In this document: piece after piece, positions 1 through 8,972 of the stretch
Layout: the number at the start of each line of letters is the position of its first letter
Position numbering within the stretch: the first letter of the stretch is position 1
Assembly: GCF_004363095.1 (NCBI RefSeq)
Contig: NZ_SNYO01000003.1
Coordinates: 558,001-622,000, forward strand
DNA: 64,000 nt
From: Actinomycetospora succinea
GTDB lineage: Bacteria; Actinomycetota; Actinomycetes; Mycobacteriales; Pseudonocardiaceae
Direction of reading: 5' to 3'
The notes under the pieces: generated by a model
What the model saw: the letters and a program-made list of their open reading frames with translations, nothing else
Told to the model about the DNA's origin: nothing
Database searches by the model: none
Program-made: the position numbers and the translations under genes

Positions 1-1392
1 TGGTTCGCGAAGGCGCCGTGCCTGCAGCAGTACCCGGGTGACAACGGGCTCGAGCTCGACTGGCGCGACGGCCGCCAGTACGTGGCGATGTGCTACTCGG
101 ACACCGTCCCGCTCTACACCGCGGAGCGCCTCGACGTCGGCGGCATCCCGTACCTGACGTCGTGGGTCGACCGGCGCGAGGACGGCAGCGAGCAGGTCCG
201 GTACATGGAGTACCCGGTGCTCACCGGGTTCTTCCAGTGGGCCAACGCCCGCCTGGCCGACCTCTGGCTCGCGGGTGCCGACGCGGGGCTGCTCCCGGGC
301 GGGCTGCCGGTGGTCGTCTACTTCGACCTGTCGGCGTTCTGGCTCGCGCTCGCGTGGCTGGTCACGGTCTGGGCGCTCGTGCGGCTGCGACCCGGGCGTC
401 CCTGGGACGCCGCCCTCGCCGCCGTGTCGCCGCTGGTCGCGGTGCACGCCTTCACCAACTTCGACACGCTCGCCGTCGCCGCGGCGACCCTCGGGATGCT
501 GGCGTGGGCCCGGCGACGACCCGTGCTCGCGGGGGTGATCCTCGGCGTGGGCGCCGCCGCGAAGCTCTATCCGCTGTTCCTGCTCTTCCCCCTCCTGCTG
601 CTCTGCCTGCGGGCGGGGCGGATGCGGGCCTGGGCGCAGGCGACGTGCGCCGGCGTGCTGACGTGGTCGGCGCTCAACCTGCCGCTGGCCCTCGCCGCGC
701 CCACCGGCTGGTGGGAGTTCTTCCGGCTCAACGGCCAGCGCGGCGCCGACCCCGACTCGCTCTACAACGTCGTCGCCGGCTTCACGGGCTGGAGCGGCTT
801 CGACGGCCCGCTCGCGCCCGGGCAGCCGCCGTCGGTGCTCAACGCCGTGAGCGCCGTGCTGTTCGCGGTGTGCTGCCTCGCGATCGCGGTGCTCGTGGTG
901 AAGGCGCCGCGGCGACCACGCTTCGCCTCGATCGCGTTCCTGGTGATCACTGCGTTCCTGCTGACCAACAAGGTGTGGAGCCCGCAGTACTCGCTGTGGC
1001 TCGTGCCGCTCGCGGTGCTCGCCTACCCGCGCTGGCGCCCGCTGCTCGCCTGGATGCTGATCGACGCGCTGGTGTGGGCGCCGCGGATGTACTACTACCT
1101 CGGCACCGACGCCAAGGGCCTGCCCGCGCCCTGGTTCTACGGGGCGGTCGTCGTGCGCGACGTCGCGGTGCTCGTCGTCGCGGGACTGATCGTGCGGACG
1201 GTGCTGCGTCCCGAGCTCGACCCGGTCCGCACGCCGCGGGACCCGTCGTTCTCCCGGGGCCTCGACGACCCCGACGGCGGCGTGCTCGACGGGGCACCGG
1301 ACGAGATGCGGCGCCTGTCACGCGCCGACGCCGTGATCGAGGCCCTGGTCCGCCCGCTGCGCCGTCGGGAACGGACTGGAGTCCCTCGATGA
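1..1392 (+). CDS. GT87-type (DUF2029) polyprenyl-phosphate-dependent mannosyltransferase-like membrane protein, 5' partial
   Basis: The reading frame is already open at base 1, with no start in view, so the N-terminus lies outside the window. The 463 visible codons give an integral membrane protein with about nine hydrophobic segments and Ala/Leu/Trp-rich helices, ending in a charged cytoplasmic tail. Phrases such as [17 protein letters not shown] and [16 protein letters not shown] are typical of GT87/DUF2029 proteins, the family that includes mycobacterial PimE. These add mannose or arabinose from polyprenyl-phosphate donors to cell-envelope glycans. Its position just before rpsF matches that of Rv0051 in mycobacteria. 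The family is well supported. The sugar and acceptor are unknown. Confidence 0.85.
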   Translation, partial: WFAKAPCLQQYPGDNGLELDWRDGRQYVAMCYSDTVPLYTAERLDVGGIPYLTSWVDRREDGSEQVRYMEYPVLTGFFQWANARLADLWLAGADAGLLPGGLPVVVYFDLSAFWLALAWLVTVWALVRLRPGRPWDAALAAVSPLVAVHAFTNFDTLAVAAATLGMLAWARRRPVLAGVILGVGAAAKLYPLFLLFPLLLLCLRAGRMRAWAQATCAGVLTWSALNLPLALAAPTGWWEFFRLNGQRGADPDSLYNVVAGFTGWSGFDGPLAPGQPPSVLNAVSAVLFAVCCLAIAVLVVKAPRRPRFASIAFLVITAFLLTNKVWSPQYSLWLVPLAVLAYPRWRPLLAWMLIDALVWAPRMYYYLGTDAKGLPAPWFYGAVVVRDVAVLVVAGLIVRTVLRPELDPVRTPRDPSFSRGLDDPDGGVLDGAPDEMRRLSRADAVIEALVRPLRRRERTGVPR

Positions 1393-1564
1393 GGTCGTGT
1401 GCCCCCGGACGGGCGTGTCGCTGGGCGACGAGACCGGCGGCCGGGTGAGGCTGCCCGTCACCACCGGGCGACCTACTCGTTGGTCACCACGTGCCGCCGG
1501 TCGGCCCGCTCCCCCGCGGGGTCGTTCCGGCATTCCCCGGGCAGTTCGGAGAAAGGTCCCCCAC

Positions 1565-2536
1565 ATGGCGCTGCGTGCTCCCCGCCGCCTGCTGACCGCC
1601 GTCCTCGCGGGCGGACTGGTGACGGGCTCGCTGCTCCTCGGTGCCGGCTCCGCGCTGGCGGCCCCGAGCGCCGGTGACGACGTCGTCGAGGCCCGCTGCG
1701 GGCAGACCGTGCGCGCCGAGCCGGGCCAGACGATCAAGGTGATCCCGGAGCTGGGTCTGCCGTTCGAGCGCACGGCGCGCACCGGGATGGACCCGATCAG
1801 CCAGGTCGTCGGCGGGATCGGCGGGCTGCTCTGCCGCGTGCAGGTCCAGGTCGTCGAGCCGGTCGCCGCCGGGGTCGCCCAGGCGGCCCCGCCGCTGCGC
1901 CCGGCCACCGACCAGCTCAGCCGGGGCACCGGCGCCGTGCTCGACCCGACCCCGCAGTCGCGTGCGACGACCCCGCGCTCGCAGGCCGCCGTCGTGCCGC
2001 CGGCCGCCGCGGTGCCGACGTTCACCCCGCAGCAGGCCGCGGCCGCCGCGCCCGCGTTCGCGCCGGCGTTCGGCACGCTCCCGTCGTCGTTCCTCAAGTC
2101 GGCCACCGGCCCGGCTCCGGGCCTCGCGACCTACGACCCGAAGATGCTGCTCGGCTCGGCGTTCCCCGGCCTGCGTGCCGGCGCGCCCGCCTACCTCGGC
2201 TACGACGCCGCCAGTGCCGTCACCACCGCGAGCCAGGTCCAGGCCCTGCCCGTCGACGGGCTGACCGACGGCGGCGTGGGCGTGCCCGCGCTCATCGCGG
2301 TCCTGGCGCTCTCCGGTGTCGCGGCGTTCACCGTCCGCCGGATCGTGCTCGGCAAGGCCCCGGTGGCGGCGTCGTCCGTGGCCCCGGCCGCGCCGGTGAC
2401 CGACGAGCCGGCCGTGGAGGCCGAGGAGTCCGAGGAGGCCGCCGAGGCCGAGCTCGAGGACCTCGACGACGTCGAGGACGAGGACGCCGGCGAGGACGCC
2501 ACCACCGCGGCTCCGCGGACGCCCGTCCCGGCCTGA
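1565..2536 (+). CDS. Secreted/membrane-anchored Ala-rich hypothetical protein
   Basis: I chose the ATG at 1565 because GGAGAAAGG (1548-1556) precedes it and translation then begins with a classic signal peptide: basic MALRAPRRL, a hydrophobic core, and an ALA-A-type cleavage site near residue 33. The frame is open further upstream, but those residues look non-coding. The mature part of about 200 residues is rich in Ala, Pro, Gln and Thr. A single membrane helix follows at about residues 238-258 (VPALIAVLALSGVAAF), then RR and a strongly acidic Glu/Asp tail. This implies an outside domain with a short acidic inside tail. No LPXTG motif is present. I do not recognise a family. It sits between the GT87 gene and rpsF. 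Confidence 0.75.
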   Translation: MALRAPRRLLTAVLAGGLVTGSLLLGAGSALAAPSAGDDVVEARCGQTVRAEPGQTIKVIPELGLPFERTARTGMDPISQVVGGIGGLLCRVQVQVVEPVAAGVAQAAPPLRPATDQLSRGTGAVLDPTPQSRATTPRSQAAVVPPAAAVPTFTPQQAAAAAPAFAPAFGTLPSSFLKSATGPAPGLATYDPKMLLGSAFPGLRAGAPAYLGYDAASAVTTASQVQALPVDGLTDGGVGVPALIAVLALSGVAAFTVRRIVLGKAPVAASSVAPAAPVTDEPAVEAEESEEAAEAELEDLDDVEDEDAGEDATTAAPRTPVPA

Positions 2537-2686
2537 GGCCGGAACCCGCACGGTCCCGCACGGAACCGTGGGCCGCGCTGCTGCGTCGGACCTGGTAGGG
2601 GCCTCGGCGGCACGCGGTCGGCGATTGATAACCTGAGTCGCTGAAGACCCCTCCTGCCACGGATCGTCCGTGGCCGCTGAGCCCAC

Positions 2687-2692
2687 AGGAGG
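2687..2692 (+). promoter_or_regulatory. Ribosome binding site AGGAGG deciding the rpsF start
   Basis: A perfect AGGAGG lies before rpsF. It is 3 nt from an in-frame GTG at 2696 and 12 nt from the GTG at 2705. The second gives the family-typical N-terminus M-R-H-Y-E, so homology favours 2705, although neither spacing is ideal. Confidence 0.6.
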
Positions 2693-2704
2693 TGAGTGGT
2701 CCTC

Positions 2705-3022
2705 GTGCGCCATTATGAACTGGTCGTGATCCTCGATCCGGCCCTCGACGAGCGGACCGTCGCTCCGTCCCTCGAGACGTTCCTCAACGTCGTCCGCAAC
2801 GACGGCGGCACCGTGGAGAACGTCGAGGTCTGGGGACGTCGCCGTCTCTCCTACGAGATCGAGAAGAACGCCGAGGGCATCTACGCCGTCCTCGACATCA
2901 ACTGTGAGCCCGCGACCGTGAAGGAGATGGACCGCCAGCTCGCGCTGAACGAGTCCGTGCTCCGCACCAAGGTCATGCGCCGCGACCCCGCCTTCGCCGG
3001 GCGCCGGGGCAAGGCGAACTGA
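2705..3022 (+). CDS. rpsF: 30S ribosomal protein S6
   Basis: S6 binds the central domain of 16S rRNA together with S18. The frame gives 105 residues beginning [12 protein letters not shown], with the S6 hallmarks [20 protein letters not shown] and [14 protein letters not shown], close to the usual actinobacterial length. The alternative GTG at 2696 would add three residues (MVL). The stop overlaps the ssb start by one base (TGATG), so the two are translationally coupled. It is the first gene of the conserved rpsF-ssb-rpsR-rplI operon. Confidence 0.97.
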   Translation: MRHYELVVILDPALDERTVAPSLETFLNVVRNDGGTVENVEVWGRRRLSYEIEKNAEGIYAVLDINCEPATVKEMDRQLALNESVLRTKVMRRDPAFAGRRGKAN

Positions 3023-3576
3023 TGGCCGGCGACACGGTCATCACCGTGGTCGGCAACCTCACCGCCGACCCGGAGCTGCGGTTCACGCCGTCGGGTGCCG
3101 CCGTCGCCAATTTCACGGTCGCGTCGACGCCGCGCACCTTCGACCGCCAGAGCGGCGAGTGGAAGGACGGCGAGGCGCTGTTCCTGCGCTGCAACATCTG
3201 GCGCCAGGCCGCGGAGAACGTCGCCGAGACGCTCACCCGCGGCGCGCGCGTGATCGTGCAGGGCCGCCTCAAGCAGCGGTCGTTCGAGACCCGTGAGGGC
3301 GAGAAGCGCACCGTCATCGAGCTCGAGGTCGACGAGATCGGCCCCTCGCTGCGCTACGCCACGGCGTCGGTCACCAAGGCCTCCCGGGGCGGCGGTGGCG
3401 GCGGCTACGGCGGTGGCGGCGGCAACGGTGGCGGCGGCTACGGCGGCGGCTCCGGAGGCTCCGGTGGTGGCGGCGGCTACGGCGGGTCGGACGACCCGTG
3501 GGCGTCGGCCCCGGCCGCGGGCTCCTCGGGGGGCGGCGGCGGTGGCGGCGGCTACGACGACGAGCCCCCGTTCTAG
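3022..3576 (+). CDS. ssb: Single-stranded DNA-binding protein
   Basis: This 184-residue SSB coats single-stranded DNA during replication and repair. The N-terminal OB fold (about residues 1-112) carries [17 protein letters not shown] and the family motif [15 protein letters not shown]. The linker (about 120-178) is almost entirely Gly with Tyr, Ser and Asn, coded by GGC/GGT-rich tandem runs. The C-terminus ends in the acidic tip DDEPPF that docks partner proteins. The start ATG shares its A with the rpsF stop. This is the main chromosomal actinobacterial SSB, co-transcribed with the ribosomal genes. Confidence 0.97.
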   Translation: MAGDTVITVVGNLTADPELRFTPSGAAVANFTVASTPRTFDRQSGEWKDGEALFLRCNIWRQAAENVAETLTRGARVIVQGRLKQRSFETREGEKRTVIELEVDEIGPSLRYATASVTKASRGGGGGGYGGGGGNGGGGYGGGSGGSGGGGGYGGSDDPWASAPAAGSSGGGGGGGGYDDEPPF

Positions 3577-3615
3577 ATCTCACTCATCCCAGTTCTGCTC
3601 AGGAGAAGAAACACC

Positions 3616-3852
3616 ATGGCGAAGCCGCCGGTGCGCAAGCCCAAGAAGAAGGTCTGCACCTTCTGCAAGGACAAGAACCAGCTGATCGACTACAAGGACA
3701 CGAACCTCCTGCGGAAGTACATCTCCGACCGCGGGAAGATCCGTGCGCGCCGGGTCTCGGGCAACTGCTCGCAGCACCAGCGCGACGTGGCCGTCGCCGT
3801 GAAGAACTCGCGCGAGATGGCCCTCCTGCCCTACACCTCGACGGCGCGCTGA
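3616..3852 (+). CDS. rpsR: 30S ribosomal protein S18, zinc-binding (C+) form
   Basis: The protein has 78 residues, normal for S18, which pairs with S6 on the small subunit. AGGAGAA at 3600-3606 precedes the ATG. The core [19 protein letters not shown] is typical. Cysteines in VCTFCK and in SGNCSQHQ form the zinc-ribbon set, so this is the zinc-containing paralogue type rather than the zinc-free version that Zur controls in some actinobacteria. It is followed 11 bp later by rplI. Confidence 0.97.
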   Translation: MAKPPVRKPKKKVCTFCKDKNQLIDYKDTNLLRKYISDRGKIRARRVSGNCSQHQRDVAVAVKNSREMALLPYTSTAR

Positions 3853-3863
3853 GGGAGGACGAC

Positions 3864-4313
3864 ATGAAGCTCATCCTCACCGCCGACGTCCCCAACCTCG
3901 GGGGCCCCGGCGACAACGTCGAGGTCAAGGACGGCTACGGCCGCAACTTCCTGCTGCCCCGCGGGCTGGCCATCGTCGCCAGCCGCGGCGCGCAGAAGCA
4001 GGTCGAGACGATCCGCCGCACCCAGGAGGGCAAGCGGATCCGCGACCTCGACCACGCCAAGGAGGTCGCCGGGCAGATCCAGGGCCTCGGCACCGTCACG
4101 GTCACCGGCAAGGCCGGCCAGGGCGGGCGCCTGTTCGGCTCGATCACCCCGGCCGACGTCGTGGCCGCGGTCCGCTCGCAGGGCGGCCCGAACCTCGACA
4201 AGCGGTTCGTCGACATCACGGGGCACATCAAGTCCACGGGCGACCACCAGGTCACCGTGCGGCTGCACCCGGACGTCGCGGTCGCGCTGCCCCTGGACGT
4301 CCAGGGCGGCTGA
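3864..4313 (+). CDS. rplI: 50S ribosomal protein L9
   Basis: The protein has 149 residues. The N-terminal domain (about 1-50) shows the L9 signature [19 protein letters not shown], followed by a long central helix ([20 protein letters not shown]) and a C-terminal domain containing [13 protein letters not shown]9 binds domain V of 23S rRNA and spans the ribosome surface. The start ATG follows GAGGGAGG with good spacing. The longer frame extending upstream to 3498 would overlap ssb and rpsR and is rejected. A strong hairpin lies 30 bp downstream, which ends the operon. Confidence 0.97.
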   Translation: MKLILTADVPNLGGPGDNVEVKDGYGRNFLLPRGLAIVASRGAQKQVETIRRTQEGKRIRDLDHAKEVAGQIQGLGTVTVTGKAGQGGRLFGSITPADVVAAVRSQGGPNLDKRFVDITGHIKSTGDHQVTVRLHPDVAVALPLDVQGG

Positions 4314-4342
4314 GCACCGCACCGTCACCGGCACGACCCACC

Positions 4343-4377
4343 TCGGGCCCGGACCGCACCACGCGGTCCGGGCCCGA
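4343..4377 (+). terminator. Hairpin terminator after rplI
   Basis: A perfect 15-bp inverted repeat with a 5-base loop (ACCAC) runs TCGGGCCCGGACCGC to GCGGTCCGGGCCCGA. There is no T-run after it, as is common for GC-rich actinobacterial terminators. It lies directly downstream of the ribosomal operon. Confidence 0.85.
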
Positions 4378-4887
4378 CGTGTGTCCGGGGCCGGACCGTG
4401 CGGCCCGGGTGTCGGCGAGGTGGCGCGCGGGTGTCCCCGATCGTCGTCGCACCGCCCGGCGAGGCCGGGCCGCCGCTCGGCTCGCCACGCCCCGCACGCG
4501 GACGAACACGCCGACGACACGCCCCCGCGCGACGCGCCGAGCAGTCCTTCATCCACTTGTTGTCCACAACGCCCACACGGCGCTGAGCTGCGGCGATGCA
4601 CCCACAAGGGTGGTTGCCAACAGGTTGTCCCCAGGTGTGTGCCCACCGCGGAGGTGTGCTCGGTGGACCGATCCCCGGGTTGTCCCCAGGGCATCCCCAG
4701 GGGCCGCTGGAACGGCGGTCGTCGGGGACCTAACGTGCCGTCGACGCGGTCGCGACGGCGGCGGTCGGCGCCCCCCGGGACGTCTCGGGCGGGCCGGTCC
4801 CGCCGGGCTGTCGGTGGGCGCTGCTAGAACGGGTGTTCGACGGGCACGGGAATCCGACGTGCCCGTCTGCGGGCGAGCGGAGGGAGA
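4378..4887 (+). promoter_or_regulatory. 510-bp non-coding leader of dnaB
   Basis: I find no convincing gene here. Short frames exist on both strands but lack family-like sequence and ribosome binding sites. In mycobacteria Rv0057 occupies this place; no counterpart is visible. The segment holds three DnaA-box-like nonamers (4560, 4625, 4680) in a locally less GC-rich stretch, and probably the dnaB promoter. Confidence 0.5.
4560..4688 (+). promoter_or_regulatory. Cluster of DnaA-box-like nonamers upstream of dnaB
   Basis: TTGTCCACA occurs at 4560-4568, and TTGTCCCCA at 4625-4633 and 4680-4688, all in the same orientation. TTGTCCACA equals the preferred DnaA box of high-GC actinobacteria; the other two differ at one position. 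This suggests DnaA control of dnaB. The true oriC is expected next to dnaA/dnaN, which are not in this window. Confidence 0.45.
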
Positions 4888-6288
4888 GTGGCCGACGTGG
4901 CGGTGCTGGACGATCGGGGGACGTCCGGACGGGGTCCGGAGCGGCCGGGGGCCGCTCCGCCGGAGTTCGACCGGCAGCCGCCGCAGGACCTCCCGGCCGA
5001 GCAGTCGGTGCTGGGCGCGATCCTGCTCTCGAAGGACGCGATCGCCGACGTCATCGAGATGCTCAAGCCCGACGACTTCTACCGCCCGGCCCACCAGACG
5101 GTCTACGAGTGCGTGCTCGACCTCTACGGCCGTGGCGAGCCCGCCGACCCGGTGACGGTCTCGGCCGAGCTCGAGAAGCGCGGCGAGCTGCTGCGCGTCG
5201 GCGGCGCCCCGTACCTGCACACGCTCATCGCGACGGTGCCCACGGCCGCCAACGCCGGCTACTACGCCGAGATCGTGGCCGACCGCGCGATCCTGCGGCG
5301 CCTGGTCGAGGCGGGCACGCGCATCGTCCAGCTCGGCTACCACGGCGCCGAGGGCTCCGACACCGACGACATCGTCGACCGGGCGCAGGCCGCGGTCTAC
5401 GAGGTCACCGACCGGCGCGTCACCGAGGACTACGTCGCCCTCGAGGACGTCCTGCAGCCGACGATGGACGAGATCGACGCCATCGCCTCGCGCGGCGGCG
5501 TGTCCTTCGGCGTGCCCACGGGCTTCACCGACCTCGACGACGTCACCAACGGCCTGCACGCCGGCCAGATGATCATCGTTGCGGCCCGTCCCGGTATCGG
5601 GAAATCGACCCTGGGGATGGATTTTGCCAGGTCAGCAAGTGTGAAGCACGGCCTGACCTCGGCGTTCTTCTCCCTGGAGATGAGCCGCACCGAGATCGTC
5701 ATGCGCCTGCTGTCGGCCGAGGCGAAGATCCGCCTCGCCGACATGCGTGCCGGCACGATGACCGACGACGACTGGACGCGGCTCGCGCGGCGGATGAGCG
5801 AGATCAGCGAGGCGCCGATGTTCATCGACGACTCGCCCAACATGACGATCATGGAGATCCGGGCGAAGGCGCGGCGTCTCAAGCAGCGCCACGACCTCAA
5901 GCTGATCATCCTCGACTACATGCAGCTGATGACCTCGGGCAAGAAGGTCGAGTCCCGCCAGCAGGAGGTCTCGGAGTTCTCCCGCCAGCTCAAGCTGCTG
6001 GCCAAGGAGCTCGAGGTCCCGCTGGTCGCGATCAGCCAGCTCAACCGTGGTCCCGAGCAGCGCACCGACAAGAAGCCGATGCTCTCCGACCTCCGCGAGT
6101 CCGGGTCGCTGGAGCAGGACGCCGACATGGTCATGCTCATCAGCCGCCCCGACGCCTTCGAGCGCGACGACCCCCGCGCCGGCGAGGCCGACCTCATCCT
6201 CGCCAAGCACCGCAACGGTCCCACCGCGACCATCACGGTGGCCCACCAGCTGCACTACAGCCGGTTCAGCGACATCGCCCGGGGCTAG
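4888..6288 (+). CDS. dnaB: Replicative DNA helicase DnaB
   Basis: This 466-residue protein is the ring helicase that unwinds DNA at the fork. The N-terminal helical domain (about 30-140, PPQDLPAEQSVLGAILLS) and a linker precede the RecA-like domain. That domain has the Walker A motif ARPGIGKSTLG near residue 236, Walker B LIILDYMQLM, and the DnaB motifs SQLNRGPEQR and DLRESGSLEQDADMV. The GTG start follows GGAGGGAGA. There is no intein, unlike several mycobacterial dnaB genes. The ribosomal operon lies 570 bp upstream. Confidence 0.97.
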   Translation: MADVAVLDDRGTSGRGPERPGAAPPEFDRQPPQDLPAEQSVLGAILLSKDAIADVIEMLKPDDFYRPAHQTVYECVLDLYGRGEPADPVTVSAELEKRGELLRVGGAPYLHTLIATVPTAANAGYYAEIVADRAILRRLVEAGTRIVQLGYHGAEGSDTDDIVDRAQAAVYEVTDRRVTEDYVALEDVLQPTMDEIDAIASRGGVSFGVPTGFTDLDDVTNGLHAGQMIIVAARPGIGKSTLGMDFARSASVKHGLTSAFFSLEMSRTEIVMRLLSAEAKIRLADMRAGTMTDDDWTRLARRMSEISEAPMFIDDSPNMTIMEIRAKARRLKQRHDLKLIILDYMQLMTSGKKVESRQQEVSEFSRQLKLLAKELEVPLVAISQLNRGPEQRTDKKPMLSDLRESGSLEQDADMVMLISRPDAFERDDPRAGEADLILAKHRNGPTATITVAHQLHYSRFSDIARG

Positions 6289-7496
6289 GCGCGGGCGCGC
6301 AGCGGGCGTGCCACGGCGGCCGCGAGCACCAGCAGCACCACCATGAAGCCGACGGTCGCGGGCCAGCCCGCGAGGCCGAAGGCGACGCCGCCGAGGGTGC
6401 CGCCCACCGACGAGCCGACGTAGTAGAAGCCCAGGTACAGCCCGGACGCGACGGCGCGGCCGTGCTCGGCGCGCCGCCCCACCCACGCGCTGGCCACCGT
6501 GTGGGCGGCGAAGAAGCCGACGGTGATGAGGCCCAGGCCGGCGACGACGACGCCCACCCACGGCGTCAGCATCGCCACGGCGCCGACGACGCCCACCCCG
6601 GCGGCGCCGAGGAGGACGGGGCGGGCGCCCAGGCGGTCGGCGAGGCGTCCGGCGCGGGTCGAGGTGGCGGTGCCGACCGCGTAGAGCACGAACACGAACC
6701 CGACCACCAGCGCGGGCAGGCGGAACGGCGGGCCGAGCAGCAGGAACGTCACGTAGTTGTAGGCGCAGACGAACACGCCCATGACGAGCAGTCCGACGGC
6801 GTAGAGGCGGCGCATCACGGGGTCGGCGAGGTGCGCGCGGGCCGCTCCGAGCAGCTCCCGGGCCGAGACCGGCGCGAGCCGGAAGCGCCGGGACGCGGGC
6901 AGGACCAGCGCGAACACCACGAGGCAGGCGCCGGAGAGCAGGGCGATCCCGCCGAGCGCCCAGCGCCACGAGCCGGTGAGCTCGGCGAGCGCGCTGACCA
7001 CGATCCGGCCGCCGAACCCGCCCACGGAGTTGCCGGCGACGTAGAGGCCCATCGCGCCGCCGAGGTGCGCACCGTGGATCTCGTCGGCGAGGTAGGCCAT
7101 CCCGACCGCAGGGAGCCCGGCGAGCGCGAGGCCCTCGAGCCCGCGCAGCACCAGCAGCATCCCGAAGCCGGGGGCGAGCGCCGCGGCCAGACCGAACACG
7201 ACGGCCGCCGCCAGCGAGCCGACCATCACCGGCCGGCGGCCCCAGCGCTCCGAGAGCGCGCTGGCGGGGATGACGCCGACGGCGAGCGCGGCGGTGGTCA
7301 CCGAGATCGACAGCGATGCGGTGCCCGGGGTGATGGCGTACGCGGAGACGAGCGCCGGGAGCAGCGGCTGCGTGGCGTAGAGCAGCGCGAACGTCGTGAA
7401 GCCCGCGAAGAAGAGCCCGACCGACACGGGACGGAAGCCGGGCTGCCCGCGGCGCAGGGCCGCCGGCTCCGCGAGCTCCACCGACGTCGACATCAT
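6285..7496 (-). CDS. MFS transporter
   Basis: The frame gives 403 residues with about twelve hydrophobic segments. It shows a typical major facilitator pattern: YATQPLLPAL in the first helix, SALSERWGRRPVMV in the loop between helices 2 and 3, and a second-half counterpart RLADRLGARPVLLG. It resembles YnfM/AraJ-like efflux proteins. I start at ATG 7496 (MMSTSVELAEP) because residues before it are atypical. It ends 4 bp inside the dnaB stop region on the opposite strand and follows cutA by 8 bp in the same direction. The substrate is unknown. Confidence 0.88.
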   Translation of the reverse strand: MMSTSVELAEPAALRRGQPGFRPVSVGLFFAGFTTFALLYATQPLLPALVSAYAITPGTASLSISVTTAALAVGVIPASALSERWGRRPVMVGSLAAAVVFGLAAALAPGFGMLLVLRGLEGLALAGLPAVGMAYLADEIHGAHLGGAMGLYVAGNSVGGFGGRIVVSALAELTGSWRWALGGIALLSGACLVVFALVLPASRRFRLAPVSARELLGAARAHLADPVMRRLYAVGLLVMGVFVCAYNYVTFLLLGPPFRLPALVVGFVFVLYAVGTATSTRAGRLADRLGARPVLLGAAGVGVVGAVAMLTPWVGVVVAGLGLITVGFFAAHTVASAWVGRRAEHGRAVASGLYLGFYYVGSSVGGTLGGVAFGLAGWPATVGFMVVLLVLAAAVARPLRARA

Positions 7497-7504
7497 TGCC
7501 GAGG

Positions 7505-7852
7505 CTAACGGTCTTGAGTGTCCTCGCGCTTCGTCTCGTCCGTCACCCACGCCAGGTACGGCCCGTGCCCGCCGACGACCGGCAGCACGAGCACCTCGGG
7601 CACGTCGTAGCCGTGCTCGGCGACGAGGCGCGCGGTGAGGTCGTCGACGCGCGCGGCGTCGGTCTTGAGCCAGAGCTGCCACTCCGGCTCCACCGACACC
7701 GCGCCCTCCCACCGGAACACGCTGCGCACCGGCCCGCTGATCTGCACGCACGCCGCGAGGTGCGCGTCGACGAGCACGCGGGCGAGGCGCTCGGCCTCGT
7801 CGGCGGAGTCGGTGGTGGTCAGGACGACACGCGCGGTCGGGTCGGAGGTCAT
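7505..7852 (-). CDS. cutA: Divalent-cation tolerance protein CutA
   Basis: The protein has 115 residues, the normal length for this small trimeric family linked to copper tolerance in enteric bacteria but widespread and mostly of unclear function. Family motifs include TTTDSADEAERLARVLVDA, LAACVQI, FRWEGAVSVEPEWQLWLKT and HGYDVPEVLVLPV. The start ATG is preceded by GGGAG on the minus strand. It is likely co-transcribed with the MFS gene 8 bp downstream, and divergent from the epimerase gene at 7895. Confidence 0.93.
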   Translation of the reverse strand: MTSDPTARVVLTTTDSADEAERLARVLVDAHLAACVQISGPVRSVFRWEGAVSVEPEWQLWLKTDAARVDDLTARLVAEHGYDVPEVLVLPVVGGHGPYLAWVTDETKREDTQDR

Positions 7853-7894
7853 CAGCTCATCTCCCGGGTCGTCGGTCCGTGCCACGATGCGCCG

Positions 7895-8821
7895 ATGCTC
7901 CTCGTCACGGGCGCCACGGGGTTCGTCGGGTCGGCGGTCGCCGCGTACCTCCACGAGCGGGGGCACGCGGTGCGCGCGGTGGTCCGCGACCCGTCCCGGG
8001 CCGACGTCCTGCCCGCGGGGGTCGAGCGGGTGGCCGCCGACCTCGCCGACGCCGACTCGCTGGCCCGGGCGATGGACGGCTGCGAGGGCGTCTTCCACCT
8101 CGCCGCCGCCGTGGGCGTGCCCGGCCCGGAGGCGCGCGAGCTGAACGTCGGTGGCACCCGGCGGGTCGTGGAGGCGGTCCGCCGCGCCGGGGTCCGCCGG
8201 CTCGTCCACACCTCGACCAGCGCCGCGGTCTGCGTCCCCGATCCCGACGGGCCCGGCTGCGTCATCGCCGAGGACGCCGCCGGCGGCACCGCGCTCACCG
8301 ACACGTACTCGACGACCAAGGCCGAGGCGGAGGCGGTCGTGATGGACGCCGTCGCCGCGGACGGGCTGGACGCCGTCGTCGCGACCGTCGTCAACGTGTA
8401 CGGACCCTCGCCGCGCGGGCCGCTGAGCTACAACCAGCTGTTCGCGGCGGCGGCGCGCGGCGAGGTCGACGGCATCGTCGACACGCGCGTCGGCTGGACG
8501 CTCGCCGAGGACGTGGCGGCGGGCCAGCTCCTGGCGTACACCGACGGCGAGGTCGGCCGGCGCTACGTGCTGTGCGGGGAGGTCGCGTCGTTCCCGGAGG
8601 TCCTGGACACCTACTGCGGGTTCGCCGGCAGCCCCCACCGGGTGCGGGCCCTGCCGCAGGGCAGCGAGCTGCCCCCCGACGCGCCGCCGTTCGCCGACCG
8701 GTCGGTGGTCTACGGCCACCTCGGTGGCTACCGGGTCCGCGACGAGGGCGCCCGGGCGCTGGGCGCGGCACCGCGCGGCATCACCGAGGGGCTCGCGCTC
8801 ACGGCGCGCTGGATGGCCTGA
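7895..8821 (+). CDS. NAD-dependent epimerase/dehydratase family protein (extended SDR)
   Basis: A 308-residue extended short-chain dehydrogenase. The Rossmann motif is TGATGFVGSAV at residues about 5-15. The catalytic Tyr-x3-Lys is in TYSTTKAEAE, and HLAAAVG and the NVYGPSPRGPLS segment fit the NAD-dependent epimerase/dihydroflavonol reductase group. ATG 7895 is chosen because family members begin M-L-V-T-G-A-T-G. It is divergent from cutA with only 42 bp between, so the promoters overlap. The sugar or other substrate cannot be told. Confidence 0.88.
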   Translation: MLLVTGATGFVGSAVAAYLHERGHAVRAVVRDPSRADVLPAGVERVAADLADADSLARAMDGCEGVFHLAAAVGVPGPEARELNVGGTRRVVEAVRRAGVRRLVHTSTSAAVCVPDPDGPGCVIAEDAAGGTALTDTYSTTKAEAEAVVMDAVAADGLDAVVATVVNVYGPSPRGPLSYNQLFAAAARGEVDGIVDTRVGWTLAEDVAAGQLLAYTDGEVGRRYVLCGEVASFPEVLDTYCGFAGSPHRVRALPQGSELPPDAPPFADRSVVYGHLGGYRVRDEGARALGAAPRGITEGLALTARWMA

Positions 8822-8972
8822 GCGGTCCCGGACGAGCACCCGGACGTCAGCCGTTCGGGCACGTAGGGGAGGGTCCGGTGGGAGATCGGACACGCCCGCC
8901 GTCGCTGGTCGGCCGGGGATGCCAGTCTGGATCCCACGGCTGAACCTGACACGGCCGGGAGAGAGTGAGCAG

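Noticed and set aside
4560-4688. Possible replication origin at the DnaA-box cluster
   Set aside because: Only three sites, no AT-rich unwinding region, and dnaA/dnaN are absent; regulation of dnaB is the simpler reading.
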